From Pelagibius sp. Alg239-R121 (lineage in GTDB: Bacteria > Pseudomonadota > Alphaproteobacteria > Kiloniellales > Kiloniellaceae), in the NCBI RefSeq assembly GCF_947331435.1, contig NZ_CAMZOF010000016.1:1-64000 (forward strand): a stretch of DNA of 64,000 nt. Reading direction: 5' to 3'. The translations under genes were made by a program, and so were the position numbers. The notes under the pieces were generated by a model that saw only the letters and a list, made by a program, of their open reading frames with translations, searched no databases and was not told where the DNA came from. This document shows positions 8,955 through 16,839 of this stretch, in pieces. Each line of letters starts with the position of its first letter. Position 1 is the first letter of the stretch.

Positions 8955-9320
8955 ATGGAAATTAAGCCAATTCGTAGTGAGAAAGATCATAAGGCCATGC
9001 TTGGCATGATTGAAGAGCTTTGGGATGCGGAGCCAGGTTCGGAAGCCCATGACCGGCTCGAACTCCTCAGCATTCTGGTAGAGGATTACGAGGAAAAGAG
9101 CTTCCCGATTGAAGCGCCGGACCCAGTCGAAGCCGTGAAGTTTTATCTCGAACAGAACGGCCTAGAAAGGTCTGAGCTTGCCAGACTTTTGGGGAGCAGG
9201 TCGCGGGCCTCGGAGTTCCTGAACCGGAAAACGGGCCTGTCTCTTACCCAAATTCGCAAACTCAACTCTGCGTGGCAGATTCCTGCTGACATCTTGATTC
9301 AGCCCGTGCGGGCCACGTGA
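8955..9320 (+). CDS. higA: HigA-type antitoxin (XRE helix-turn-helix)
   Basis: About 121 residues. The N-terminal half is acidic and helical (toxin-binding in this family), and the C-terminal half holds a helix-turn-helix, LERSELARLLGSRSRASEFL followed by GLSLTQIRKL. It neutralises HigB and probably binds the two upstream palindromes. It starts 14 bp after higB; GTG at 8952 directly precedes the preferred ATG at 8955. Its stop overlaps the start region of the next gene. Confidence 0.88.
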   Translation: MEIKPIRSEKDHKAMLGMIEELWDAEPGSEAHDRLELLSILVEDYEEKSFPIEAPDPVEAVKFYLEQNGLERSELARLLGSRSRASEFLNRKTGLSLTQIRKLNSAWQIPADILIQPVRAT

Positions 9321-9322
9321 AC

Positions 9323-9589
9323 ATGACCAATAAGCATCGCGGCCCAACCCTCGGCGAATTCCTTGAGGAAGAAGGCAATCTTGAAGAAGTCACCCAGACC
9401 GCCTTGCGGCGCGTCGCTCGTGCAAAGCTCTCAGCCTTCGACGCTGCCGACTACCTGGAGACCGAGGAGGACATCGTTCTCTTTCTCCGGGAAGCGACTG
9501 AAACGGGCGACCAGGAATACATTGATCGAGCGACCCGGACTGTGGCCCGGGCGCGCCGTCTATCCGTCAAAAATTTCCGCCCTGCCTAA
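9323..9589 (+). CDS. Small protein resembling the N-terminal half of an addiction-module antidote
   Basis: 88 residues from the ATG at 9323 (a GTG at 9317 overlaps the higA stop). The segment FDAADYLETEEDIVLFLREA followed by ATRTVARAR resembles the N-terminal part of 'addiction module antidote' proteins, which normally continue into a helix-turn-helix. Here the frame ends just after that part, so the DNA-binding half is missing. It is the third gene of the higBA operon. It could be a truncated antitoxin or an independent modulator. Confidence 0.6.
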   Translation: MTNKHRGPTLGEFLEEEGNLEEVTQTALRRVARAKLSAFDAADYLETEEDIVLFLREATETGDQEYIDRATRTVARARRLSVKNFRPA

Positions 9590-9720
9590 TGCCCGTCCGG
9601 ACGCTCGCCTTTCGGCTCGCGCTCTTCCTGTCGGCAGCGGGCAATCCGCCGCCGTGACGCCGACCGCGAGCGAGCCGTTTCCGCCGCGATATAAGCGGCT
9701 GATCCAGTAAGCCAATATCG

Positions 9721-10122
9721 CTAATCCTTAGATACTACGCTAAAAATTATGCCTGTGATTGCGCCGACAATAGCTATGCTCAGTGCTACATTGGAGTCTG
9801 CACCGAAAGCTATAAGCACGAAATTACCGATGACTCCGATGATGACGTATCGCGCGACACCAACCCAAACACTCACAATCTCGTCCAATATTTCGATTTT
9901 CTTCCTGCTTAAACCTTGAACATCGTCTCTGCCAATAAGACACATCGCGATGCCGCAGAACAGCCCGATACCCGCACAAACAAGCATGATGAACCGTAGA
10001 TCTTCTGGTGTACTTGGTTCATCCAACCGAAACGCGTAGCCGCCCAAGACTAGGGCAACCACAAACATACTGCCCCCAAAATACACGACTCCGAATTTAA
10101 GAATAAATTCTAATGGTCTCAT
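9721..10122 (-). CDS. Hypothetical four-helix membrane protein
   Basis: 133 residues from the ATG at 10122; a TTG at 10161 would add 13. Hydrophobic stretches around VVYFGGSMFVVALVLGGY, IMLVCAGIGLFCGIAMCL, YVIIGVIGNFVLIAFG and IAIVGAITGIIFSVV predict four membrane helices. No family recognised. It lies between the toxin-antitoxin and partition loci. Confidence 0.6.
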   Translation of the reverse strand: MRPLEFILKFGVVYFGGSMFVVALVLGGYAFRLDEPSTPEDLRFIMLVCAGIGLFCGIAMCLIGRDDVQGLSRKKIEILDEIVSVWVGVARYVIIGVIGNFVLIAFGADSNVALSIAIVGAITGIIFSVVSKD

Positions 10123-10167
10123 GTGGACACCCAAACCCGGCCTAAAAACCGACCCTATCAACGTCAG

Positions 10168-10356
10168 TTAAGAGCCTTCACGAGCATTCCGAATGCTGTT
10201 CTGTATGTTATCCGGCATCGACAAAATGTCTCTCAGCAACTGTAGATCAGCAGGGGTCTGGAAGCAGCGTAAGCCAATGGCACCAAATTCGGCCGCAAGC
10301 GAAAGCTCGGTGATAAACAGATCGATATGGCTATAATGCTGTTGGAGGCGCCCCAT
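10168..10356 (-). CDS. Small hypothetical protein
   Basis: 62 residues from an ATG at 10356, mostly helical with balanced composition, ending in DNIQNSIRNAREGS. It lies between the partition genes and the membrane gene on the same strand. No recognisable domain; it may be spurious. Confidence 0.35.
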   Translation of the reverse strand: MGRLQQHYSHIDLFITELSLAAEFGAIGLRCFQTPADLQLLRDILSMPDNIQNSIRNAREGS

Positions 10357-10391
10357 GAGGACGGCAGCTTACCAACGTACGATCCTGCCTT

Positions 10392-10757
10392 CTACCGGAG
10401 CGGACCCCTATTAACATCAAGAGAATGAACCGCGCGTTCGATTATTTCCGCCATTGAGACGACTCGTCCTTCGGTTTCGGTTGCTGTGTCCGCCAACTCA
10501 CAGATCTTGTCATAGGTCTCTGGCTTGATCTTGGTGTTGAAGGGATAGGTTCGCCCCGTTTTAGGCCGCGTTCGGACCCGTTTGGCCCTTGGTCTTTTTG
10601 GCGCGGGATCGCGCGACGGAAAGCCAGCTTGATCGCTGGCTTGTTTTATTGCGGCAACAGAAGCCGGATCTTTCGGAACCGGTGCAGGCGTAGACGCATC
10701 CAGGTCAGAAAGATCGAGAGCGGCGCGTGGTGGTGGTGACTTGTCGTCTTTAGCCAT
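10392..10757 (-). CDS. Plasmid partition partner of ParA (ribbon-helix-helix)
   Basis: 121 residues. The N-terminal ~80 are proline- and lysine-rich and probably unstructured. The C-terminal ~45 (FNTKIKPETYDKICELADTA, then SMAEIIERAVHSL) fit a ribbon-helix-helix DNA-binding fold. It starts 11 bp downstream of parA. This matches the small 'stability/partitioning determinant' proteins that act as the DNA-binding partner of ParA on alphaproteobacterial plasmids, presumably on the motif-rich region upstream of parA. Confidence 0.75.
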   Translation of the reverse strand: MAKDDKSPPPRAALDLSDLDASTPAPVPKDPASVAAIKQASDQAGFPSRDPAPKRPRAKRVRTRPKTGRTYPFNTKIKPETYDKICELADTATETEGRVVSMAEIIERAVHSLDVNRGPLR

Positions 10758-10768
10758 GTCGTACCCTC

Positions 10769-11446
10769 CTAAGCAGCCTTGCGTTTTGCGCTAAGGCGCT
10801 TGATGACGCTATCGGCAAGAGCAAATGCGTTCTCTTGGGCTGCTGACAATCCGCTTACCGCTGTTGACGGGATGGTGTGAATGGTGCCGCCAGTCGAGAA
10901 AACAGTCCGGAACGCTTCGCGTTCAATCATTTGAACGGGCAAAACGGAAATGCCGGCATCGTTGAACTGGTTGTTGATGTCCTTGTAGTTCCGGGTTGCG
11001 ATTGCCGCCGGAATTTTTGTGAAGAGAACGGCGTACTCGATAGGTCGCTGTACCGCCCTCTCCGTCTGCTTGACCAGTTTGATTGCCTTGGCTGTTTCCG
11101 GCGCGTCGAGCATCGAGCCCTGGCAAGGAATGACGACAAGGTCGGACGCGCCGATCGCAAAGGACAGCCGCGAAGACGCGGTTCCTTCGAGATCGACTAT
11201 AACGACTTTGGAAGAGCGAGACGCGTTCTCGATTGAATCGAGAATTGTCTCTTCAGATTCGTCGGCCACGACCTCTATGTTGTCAGGCTTGCCCGGCAAC
11301 TTCGCCCAGCGGACCAAGGGTTGGTTGGGATCCGCATCAATGAGCGTGATCTTATCTCCGCCGCGCGCCAATTCAGACGCGAGGGCTAGAGCAGAAGTTG
11401 TCTTCCCTGCCCCGCCTTTTGACGTGGCGAATGAGATTATCGGCAT
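10769..11446 (-). CDS. parA: ParA-family partition ATPase
   Basis: 225 residues from the ATG at 11446, which has a gaagga ribosome-binding site; the upstream in-frame extension is low-complexity and unlikely to be translated. The deviant Walker A KGGAGKTTSA stands at the N-terminus, the A' aspartate in TLIDADPNQP, and the Walker B-like strand VVIVDLEG. This is the ParA/Soj/MinD fold (short form without an N-terminal DNA-binding domain), which positions plasmid copies before cell division. It forms an operon with the downstream ribbon-helix-helix gene. Confidence 0.9.
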   Translation of the reverse strand: MPIISFATSKGGAGKTTSALALASELARGGDKITLIDADPNQPLVRWAKLPGKPDNIEVVADESEETILDSIENASRSSKVVIVDLEGTASSRLSFAIGASDLVVIPCQGSMLDAPETAKAIKLVKQTERAVQRPIEYAVLFTKIPAAIATRNYKDINNQFNDAGISVLPVQMIEREAFRTVFSTGGTIHTIPSTAVSGLSAAQENAFALADSVIKRLSAKRKAA

Positions 11447-11459
11447 GCGCTTTCCTTCA

Positions 11460-11640
11460 TCTGGGCTATTGCAATACATAATAAACACACTGGATTGCAT
11501 CTGGCCATAATATTGTTTTTTGGCAGCTAATATATTGCTTCTGGACAGCAGCAATAAAAATACAATATGCTGGCTATACACCAGACGATAGAAAGATGCA
11601 AGCCAGCAGCAATACAATGTATTGCAGTTTATGAGTTGAA
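11460..11640. promoter_or_regulatory. Candidate partition centromere/operator with repeated TATTGC motifs
   Basis: This AT-rich stretch upstream of parA holds TATTGC or its complement at 11467-11472 (inside the palindrome TATTGCAATA, 11467-11476), 11533-11538, 11551-11556, 11609-11614 and 11620-11625. The last two form GCAATACA-A-TGTATTGC. Spaced copies upstream of parA are what a parS/operator for the ribbon-helix-helix partner would look like. Confidence 0.55.
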
Positions 11641-11720
11641 TCCAGAGAGACCGAGAATTCCAGAGCCGGGCGGCCTTTCGACGATTGCCCACCCCGGTGA
11701 GGGGTGGGCTTGCAGGTCGG

Positions 11721-11801
11721 TCAATCTGCCGGGTTCAAGATGATGGCGAAGGTATCCGGATCGTCATACCCGTTGGCGACGCCCAGGTTGGCGAAGCGCA
11801 T
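11721..11801 (-). pseudogene. Possible 3' remnant of an unrecognised gene
   Basis: The minus strand encodes MRFANLGVANGYDDPDTFAI followed by ILNPAD and a stop, with open frame only a little upstream. It reads like the end of a real protein, but I cannot name the family, and the rest of the gene is missing. Confidence 0.25.
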
Positions 11802-11824
11802 TGTGAAGGAACCGCACGATCTAT

Positions 11825-12565
11825 ATGCCCAAACCAAAAGATGCCCTGAATTGGATTGATGTGCCGCTCTTTGCAGGCCTCATCTTTGTTGCGACTTTCT
11901 TTCAGGACCAGCTCTCCAGCGCTAAGCTCTTTCATTACGCTCATCCGGATTTTAACCCCTCCGGTCTTCTGTTTTTCATCAGTCACTTAGATAAGGCACA
12001 CCTTTTCAAAAACGTAGAAAGTATATGTGATTCTGCGGTGTTACTGATAATCGGTCGTTTTTTACTCGGGTATCGCAAAGATGCTCAATACCTACTCGGC
12101 GGCATAGTCTGTTCTTTAGTTATTACAGGCATAATATTTGGCGCAACGCCTCTTGCAGGTATCGAAGGCGTTCAAGGCATGAGCATCATCACCTACGGAG
12201 TAGTGTTTTACTCCTTCTGCGTGGTCTTGGCGGGATTTTTAAAGTGGCTCATTCCAAACGTTTTGCCGCGTTCTGAGTGGATATTTCTCGTCGCACCTCT
12301 GTTCTGCACTGTTTTGTGGGGCTATTATTTTTATGATCTGGAATGGGGTCCGCAAGCGAGGCGTGGCGATCGGTGGACAGAAGTTAGCGGCATTGGCCAT
12401 ACGATTGGATTCCTAAGCTGCCAAATTGCCTTCCTTCTATACTCCTACAGAGAACTTAAGAGGCAGAATGTCGTGCCGGTCTGGATTAATCCTCCAATTT
12501 GGCTTGCGCCGCGCATTAAGGGGTCAGTTGCGGGAGGGGGCGAAATGACACCCTCCCGCAACTGA
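11825..12565 (+). CDS. Rhomboid-like membrane protein
   Basis: 246 residues with about six hydrophobic segments. A rhomboid-type layout is visible: SHLDKAHLFKNVESI resembles the H...HL..N helix, GVQGMSIITYG has a serine where rhomboids carry GxSG (here G-M-S-I), and SGIGHTIGFLSCQ offers the partner histidine near the last helix. Rhomboids cleave within membranes. The imperfect serine motif leaves activity uncertain. The last ~16 residues are encoded by the left arm and loop of a palindromic insertion (12518-12571), so the natural C-terminus has probably been replaced. It is followed closely by the long repeat protein. Confidence 0.65.
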   Translation: MPKPKDALNWIDVPLFAGLIFVATFFQDQLSSAKLFHYAHPDFNPSGLLFFISHLDKAHLFKNVESICDSAVLLIIGRFLLGYRKDAQYLLGGIVCSLVITGIIFGATPLAGIEGVQGMSIITYGVVFYSFCVVLAGFLKWLIPNVLPRSEWIFLVAPLFCTVLWGYYFYDLEWGPQARRGDRWTEVSGIGHTIGFLSCQIAFLLYSYRELKRQNVVPVWINPPIWLAPRIKGSVAGGGEMTPSRN

Positions 12566-12571
12566 CCCCTT
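12518..12571. repeat. Palindrome with Tn3-family-like end sequence
   Basis: Perfect 21-bp arms (12518-12538 and 12551-12571) separated by 12 bp. The left arm plus loop begins GGGGTCAGTTGCGGGAGGGG, close to my memory of Tn5393-group Tn3 inverted repeats. It supplies the stop codon of the preceding gene, and an AT-rich T tract follows, so it may also act as a terminator. Confidence 0.65.
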
Positions 12572-12610
12572 TATAATATTTTTTTGCGCAACTAGTCGTG
12601 AAACGGTGCC

Positions 12611-15007
12611 GTGTTGACACTCCATTTTGAAGAGCTGCAAGTTTTTTTACAGACAAACAAGGGTCTGGCGACAGGATTGTCTGCAGCGATGTTCAGTCTG
12701 GCGCTTCTTGCCAGTAGCCTGATCAATCAAGAGCGCAAGGGTGACATCGCGCTCTGGCTAATGGGTGGGCGAAGATTGTTGATGTTTGCTGTTGTGCTGC
12801 AACTTTCCATGATCGGAGACGTGGCTATGGCCGCCCCGGCGTTGCCTGGCCAAAAATGCCAAACAGTGCCACTGGAGAAAAAGCTAGGGAACGTCGAGCC
12901 ATGGTCGCAAGCCGAGATCTGGGCTTGGACTGAAATCTGTGAAGGTCGTATCGCTGACTTCAACAAGCGCTATCACGAAACCCTCGATCCAACGAATCCG
13001 GTCGGCTGGAAAAACGGGGACAAGGACCGGCAGATCACCCAACACTTCTTAGAGACGGTCCTGCTGCATGAATCCTTGAGCGGTGCAGTGCCACGCCAAG
13101 GCGTACGGATCATAGGCGCTCTCTTTACAACTGATATAGACGTAGCCAGCGCATATGTCGGCAACGACGTTTGGCTCGATCACTCTCGCTTCGAGGGGCG
13201 GTTTTCATTGGAACACAGTGCATTTGGAGCTGCGTTGTCCCTGGAAGGCTCCGCGTTCGAAGGCAATGTAAACATGAACGGACTGGAGGTGGCGAGTATC
13301 CTGAACATGAATGGCTCCAGCTTTCAGGCAAACGTGGAAATGGACAGATTGGAAGTGGCAAGCAGCTTGTTAATGAGTGACAAAGCCACCTTCGAACGCA
13401 ATGTGTTCCTGATTGGCGCCAAGGTCGGCAGGTCGATCAATATGAAGGGCTCCAGCTTCGAAGGAACAGTGCTCATGCCCGACCTGGAGGTAGCGAGCCA
13501 CCTATTCATGAGCGATCAAGCCACCTTCAAAGACAATGTGGATCTGCGAAGCGCCAAGGTGGGCGGGCAGATCGACATGAGTAGCTCCAGCTTCGAGGGC
13601 GCCGTATTCATGCCCGACCTGGAGGTAGCGGGCAGCCTGTTCATACTCGATACAGCCACCTTCAAAGACAACGTGGATCTGCATTACGCCAAGTTTGGCG
13701 GGCAGATCGGTATAACCGGCTCCAGCTTCGAGGGCACCGTGAATATGAACGGATTGGAGGTAAAGACAAGCCTTTTAATACACAATACAGCCACCTTCAT
13801 GGACAACCTGACTCTGATTGCTGCCAAGATAGGTGGGCAGATTGAACTGGAAGACGCCAGCTTCGAAGGCCTCGTAGACATGAGCAATCTGGAGGTGAAG
13901 GGCAACCTGTTCATGAGCGGCAAGACCAACTTCAAGGACAAAGTAGATCTGCGCGGCGCCGCGGTAGGCGGGCAGGTCGGTATAACTGGTTCCAGCTTCG
14001 AGGGCGCTGTGATCTTGAACGGACTGGAGGTAGCAGACTCCCTACTCATAACCGACAAGGCAACTTTCAAAAACAACGTGGACCTACGCGCCGCCAAGAT
14101 TGGCGGACAGATCGATATAAAAAACTCTGCCTTTGAGGGCTTCGTGAGCATGAGCAGCCTTGAGGTGCATACAAGCCTGTTCATTCGCGAATCAGCCACG
14201 TTCGTCAAGCCAGTCAATTTCCTATTCGGGCGCGTTGGCTCGAATCTTGATCTCTCTGGTGCTACTCTCTCCGGATTGGACCTCAGCGGCACGCAGATTA
14301 CCGGTGAAATGCGCCTGGGATCGGATCGCCATTTAAGGACCGAATGGACGAAGGGGAGTCGGCTGGTGCTCCGAAATACGCATGCTGGCGCCCTGCAGGA
14401 CCGTATTGACGAGAACGATGACGCCTGGCCCGAAGAACTGCAGCTCGACGGCTTCGTATACAATCGCCTGGGGGGATTTGCGGGTAAGGGTGCCAAAGCA
14501 GATATGCTAACCACCCGCTCTGTTAATTGGTACATTGATTGGATCAAGCGTGATCTGACCTACAGCCCACAGCCTTATGCACAGTTGGCCCAAGTGTTTC
14601 GTGCGGCTGGAGAGATCGCTAAGGCGAATGATATTCTCCACGCCGGCCGGGAGCGGGAACGAAGCGAAAGCACGGGCCTCAGTTGGCTCGGTCTCAGCCT
14701 GCTCAAATGGACTATTGGTTACGGGCTGGGGTTTCGGTACTTCCAGGCACTGTTGTGGGTTTCGCTTCTGGTTGTCTTGGGCGTAACAGTGCTCCGAGCA
14801 TCCGGGGAGGGACGCCGCAATGGGCTGCCGTGGGGCCTTTCCTATAGTCTCGATCATCTCATACCGGTGGTCGAGCTGCGTAAATACCACTACGACGAAG
14901 TCAGCCTACGCGGATGGGCTCGCTACTACTTCTATGCCCACAAGCTGACCGGTTATGTCCTGGCTTCCTTCCTGATCGCCGGTCTCGCTGGCCTGACACA
15001 GTCGTAG
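12611..15007 (+). CDS. Membrane-anchored protein with ~43-residue pentapeptide-like repeats
   Basis: 798 residues from a GTG. Two hydrophobic N-terminal segments (around LSAAMFSLALLASSLI and LLMFAVVLQLSMIGDV) are followed by a ~100-residue linker. About ten near-identical ~43-residue units follow, each with a beta-like pair (SSFEG..NMNGLEV..SL and ATFKDNVDLR.AKVGGQI), and then a short LSGATLSGLDLSGTQI stretch typical of pentapeptide solenoids. The C-terminal ~170 residues contain YSPQPYAQLAQVFRAAGE and two membrane helices, as in large pentapeptide-repeat membrane proteins. It probably forms a solenoid facing one side of the inner membrane. Function unknown. It is the second gene after the rhomboid-like protein. 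Confidence 0.8.
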   Translation: MLTLHFEELQVFLQTNKGLATGLSAAMFSLALLASSLINQERKGDIALWLMGGRRLLMFAVVLQLSMIGDVAMAAPALPGQKCQTVPLEKKLGNVEPWSQAEIWAWTEICEGRIADFNKRYHETLDPTNPVGWKNGDKDRQITQHFLETVLLHESLSGAVPRQGVRIIGALFTTDIDVASAYVGNDVWLDHSRFEGRFSLEHSAFGAALSLEGSAFEGNVNMNGLEVASILNMNGSSFQANVEMDRLEVASSLLMSDKATFERNVFLIGAKVGRSINMKGSSFEGTVLMPDLEVASHLFMSDQATFKDNVDLRSAKVGGQIDMSSSSFEGAVFMPDLEVAGSLFILDTATFKDNVDLHYAKFGGQIGITGSSFEGTVNMNGLEVKTSLLIHNTATFMDNLTLIAAKIGGQIELEDASFEGLVDMSNLEVKGNLFMSGKTNFKDKVDLRGAAVGGQVGITGSSFEGAVILNGLEVADSLLITDKATFKNNVDLRAAKIGGQIDIKNSAFEGFVSMSSLEVHTSLFIRESATFVKPVNFLFGRVGSNLDLSGATLSGLDLSGTQITGEMRLGSDRHLRTEWTKGSRLVLRNTHAGALQDRIDENDDAWPEELQLDGFVYNRLGGFAGKGAKADMLTTRSVNWYIDWIKRDLTYSPQPYAQLAQVFRAAGEIAKANDILHAGRERERSESTGLSWLGLSLLKWTIGYGLGFRYFQALLWVSLLVVLGVTVLRASGEGRRNGLPWGLSYSLDHLIPVVELRKYHYDEVSLRGWARYYFYAHKLTGYVLASFLIAGLAGLTQS

Positions 15008-15311
15008 GCTAGTAGAAGCGACAGCCCAAACACAGGATCACAACAGGAAAGTGACCCGAACAACGTTACATTCAGTGGACATTTTCCTCCAAGCCTCTGT
15101 CTGCAAAGAGATGGAGTATTGTATTCGCGCGGCTGTCCATAGCCGCGTATGTGCGACGTGATCTCAGAATTTTCTCCAGATTTCCCTCTATCACATCACT
15201 TACGATAATAGCTACTTATCGTAAGGGATGGGATCATCCAAAGTTATCCTCTAGTGCTCATCATTAACTCTGTGTTAATGAATATTAGAGATTAATTAAC
15301 GCGATAAACCA
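15008..15311. other. Intergenic region with one strong inverted repeat
   Basis: No gene seen. It contains the 10-bp inverted repeat at 15199-15225 and an AT-rich stretch directly before the RHE_PE00001-family gene. Confidence 0.6.
15199..15225. promoter_or_regulatory. Inverted repeat CTTACGATAA-N7-TTATCGTAAG
   Basis: Perfect 10-bp arms with a 7-bp spacer about 90 bp upstream of the 15312 start. It looks like an operator, possibly autoregulatory, since the downstream protein has a C-terminal helix-turn-helix. Confidence 0.5.
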
Positions 15312-16298
15312 ATGCCCTATAAAGTTCCTCAGAGCCTCCCATGGGACGAATTCATCACTTTGTGGGATGAAGCCGGCGACGCGCTCGCACGGCTCGACCA
15401 GTGCCTCGGGCACAGCGATCTGAGAGAGGCCTGGCTGCGTCGGGCGGACTTCGAGGAAGCGGCGGCCGCACTCTGGGTCGAAGGGGGACTCGTCCCTCTG
15501 GAAGATCTGGTTCTCGACGACGCTCATACCAATGCCAGACTGCCCAATCACGAGCTGTTCCAAGCCCGCTCGATCCTGCTGATCCGGCGTCGTCTGGCGC
15601 GCCAGAAACCGGATGAGGTCCTGACAATAGAAAACCTGCTTGCTCTGCAGGAGGGCAGGGACCAACTGGATACCACGCGGCAGGATACCCAAGAGATGCT
15701 CCTGCGCGATCCCTTCTGGGATCCGGAAGAGGCACTCGAGGAATGGTTGGCTCTGCTGCCCCAGTTGGCGGTCTTTCCCTCCCTGCCGGCAACAGCAATC
15801 GCCTTGCATGCCTGGGACAAGCTCTGTCCCTTCCAACACCGCAATGCCACCATGGGTCGGCTGCTCGCCTCAAGCCTCTTCATGAAGCAGGGGAAGATCA
15901 CCGGTCAGATCCTCTGTCTGAATGTCGGTCTAAAGGCAATCCGATGGTATGACCATGCCACATGGCACAGTCAGGCCGCTGCTCCTCTGGAGATATGGAT
16001 CAAAGAATTCTGCCGGGCGGTGACAAAGGCTGCGGGGCAGGGGCTTCAACTGCACCAGCAATTGGTCATGGCCCGTAGATTGATGGCGCGACGCCTGGAG
16101 GGACGGCGGACGACATCGCACTTGCCGGCAGTGGCGCAGCTGGTCCTCGAGCAACCCCTAGTGTCGGCACCGATGATCGCAAAGAAGCTTGGGACCACGC
16201 AGCCGACAGCGGTCAGGCTCATGGGGGAATTGGTCGGAACCGGCGCAGTACGAGAGCTGACCGGGCGGTCGCGCTTTCGGGCCTATGGGATTGTATGA
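15312..16298 (+). CDS. RHE_PE00001-family protein (DUF1612 with C-terminal helix-turn-helix)
   Basis: 328 residues starting MPYKVPQSLPWDEFITLWDE. The N-terminal and central regions (ARSILLIRRRLARQKPDEVL, then LLQLAVFPSLPATAIA-like helices) match the RHE_PE00001/DUF1612 type frequent on rhizobial plasmids. LCPFQHRNATMGRLLASSL recalls the Fic-family HPFxxxNGR loop but lacks the catalytic histidine. The last ~50 residues (SAPMIAKKLGTTQPTAVRLM) are a winged helix-turn-helix. The role is unknown; a plasmid-borne regulator is the most cautious reading. Confidence 0.8.
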   Translation: MPYKVPQSLPWDEFITLWDEAGDALARLDQCLGHSDLREAWLRRADFEEAAAALWVEGGLVPLEDLVLDDAHTNARLPNHELFQARSILLIRRRLARQKPDEVLTIENLLALQEGRDQLDTTRQDTQEMLLRDPFWDPEEALEEWLALLPQLAVFPSLPATAIALHAWDKLCPFQHRNATMGRLLASSLFMKQGKITGQILCLNVGLKAIRWYDHATWHSQAAAPLEIWIKEFCRAVTKAAGQGLQLHQQLVMARRLMARRLEGRRTTSHLPAVAQLVLEQPLVSAPMIAKKLGTTQPTAVRLMGELVGTGAVRELTGRSRFRAYGIV

Positions 16299-16839
16299 GG
16301 TAATCGGCCTCAAATATGCCACCAAAGTATTGCACCTACATCTGACGAGAAGCGCAGCCGCGATTATGTCTCCAGCGAGTTCAACTTGGAGCCATTCTGC
16401 GTCGTTATCAGTAGTGCCGGAGACGAAAAGGTGGCGGGAAGCGGCCATTCGCTGCGAGTGCGAGCCAGTCTTATCGCAAAGTTGAAAGTCGACCTTTAAG
16501 CAATCTTTAAACCAAACTTCTCACTGCGACGCCGCAAGTCGACTTTGAGCCAATTCCGGTCGTCAACCGCACTGCAACTAACGTCTCAGATCGGCTCTAA
16601 GCTTGAGTTCGTTGCCCTATTAAGAACTTCGTCGGAACGCACTCGCCGAAAAATATCGTTGAGGTTTGCTACAGTTGCCTAAGAGGATGGGGGCCTCCCG
16701 GCCAGCAGACGTTCACGCTTGACCAAAGGTGCGAGCGTTTCGGAAACGCCAGCAATACACGACACTTGGCCGATCACGCAAAGCATTGTACTAGATTGCA
16801 TAGGCAAAATTGATCGCGTGGCCGATCAAAGGGGACCGC
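16299..16839. other. 540-bp gap without a gene
   Basis: I see no supported gene. Just before the downstream start there is a short inverted pair TTGATC...GATCAA (16809-16828 region) and an aggggac ribosome-binding site for the ATG at 16840. Confidence 0.6.

Noticed and set aside
15285-15873. Long minus-strand frames opposite the RHE_PE00001-family gene
   Set aside because: They mirror a GC-rich real gene and show no domain features.
16299-16839. CRISPR or iteron array
   Set aside because: No regular repeats were found by eye in this gap or anywhere else in the window.
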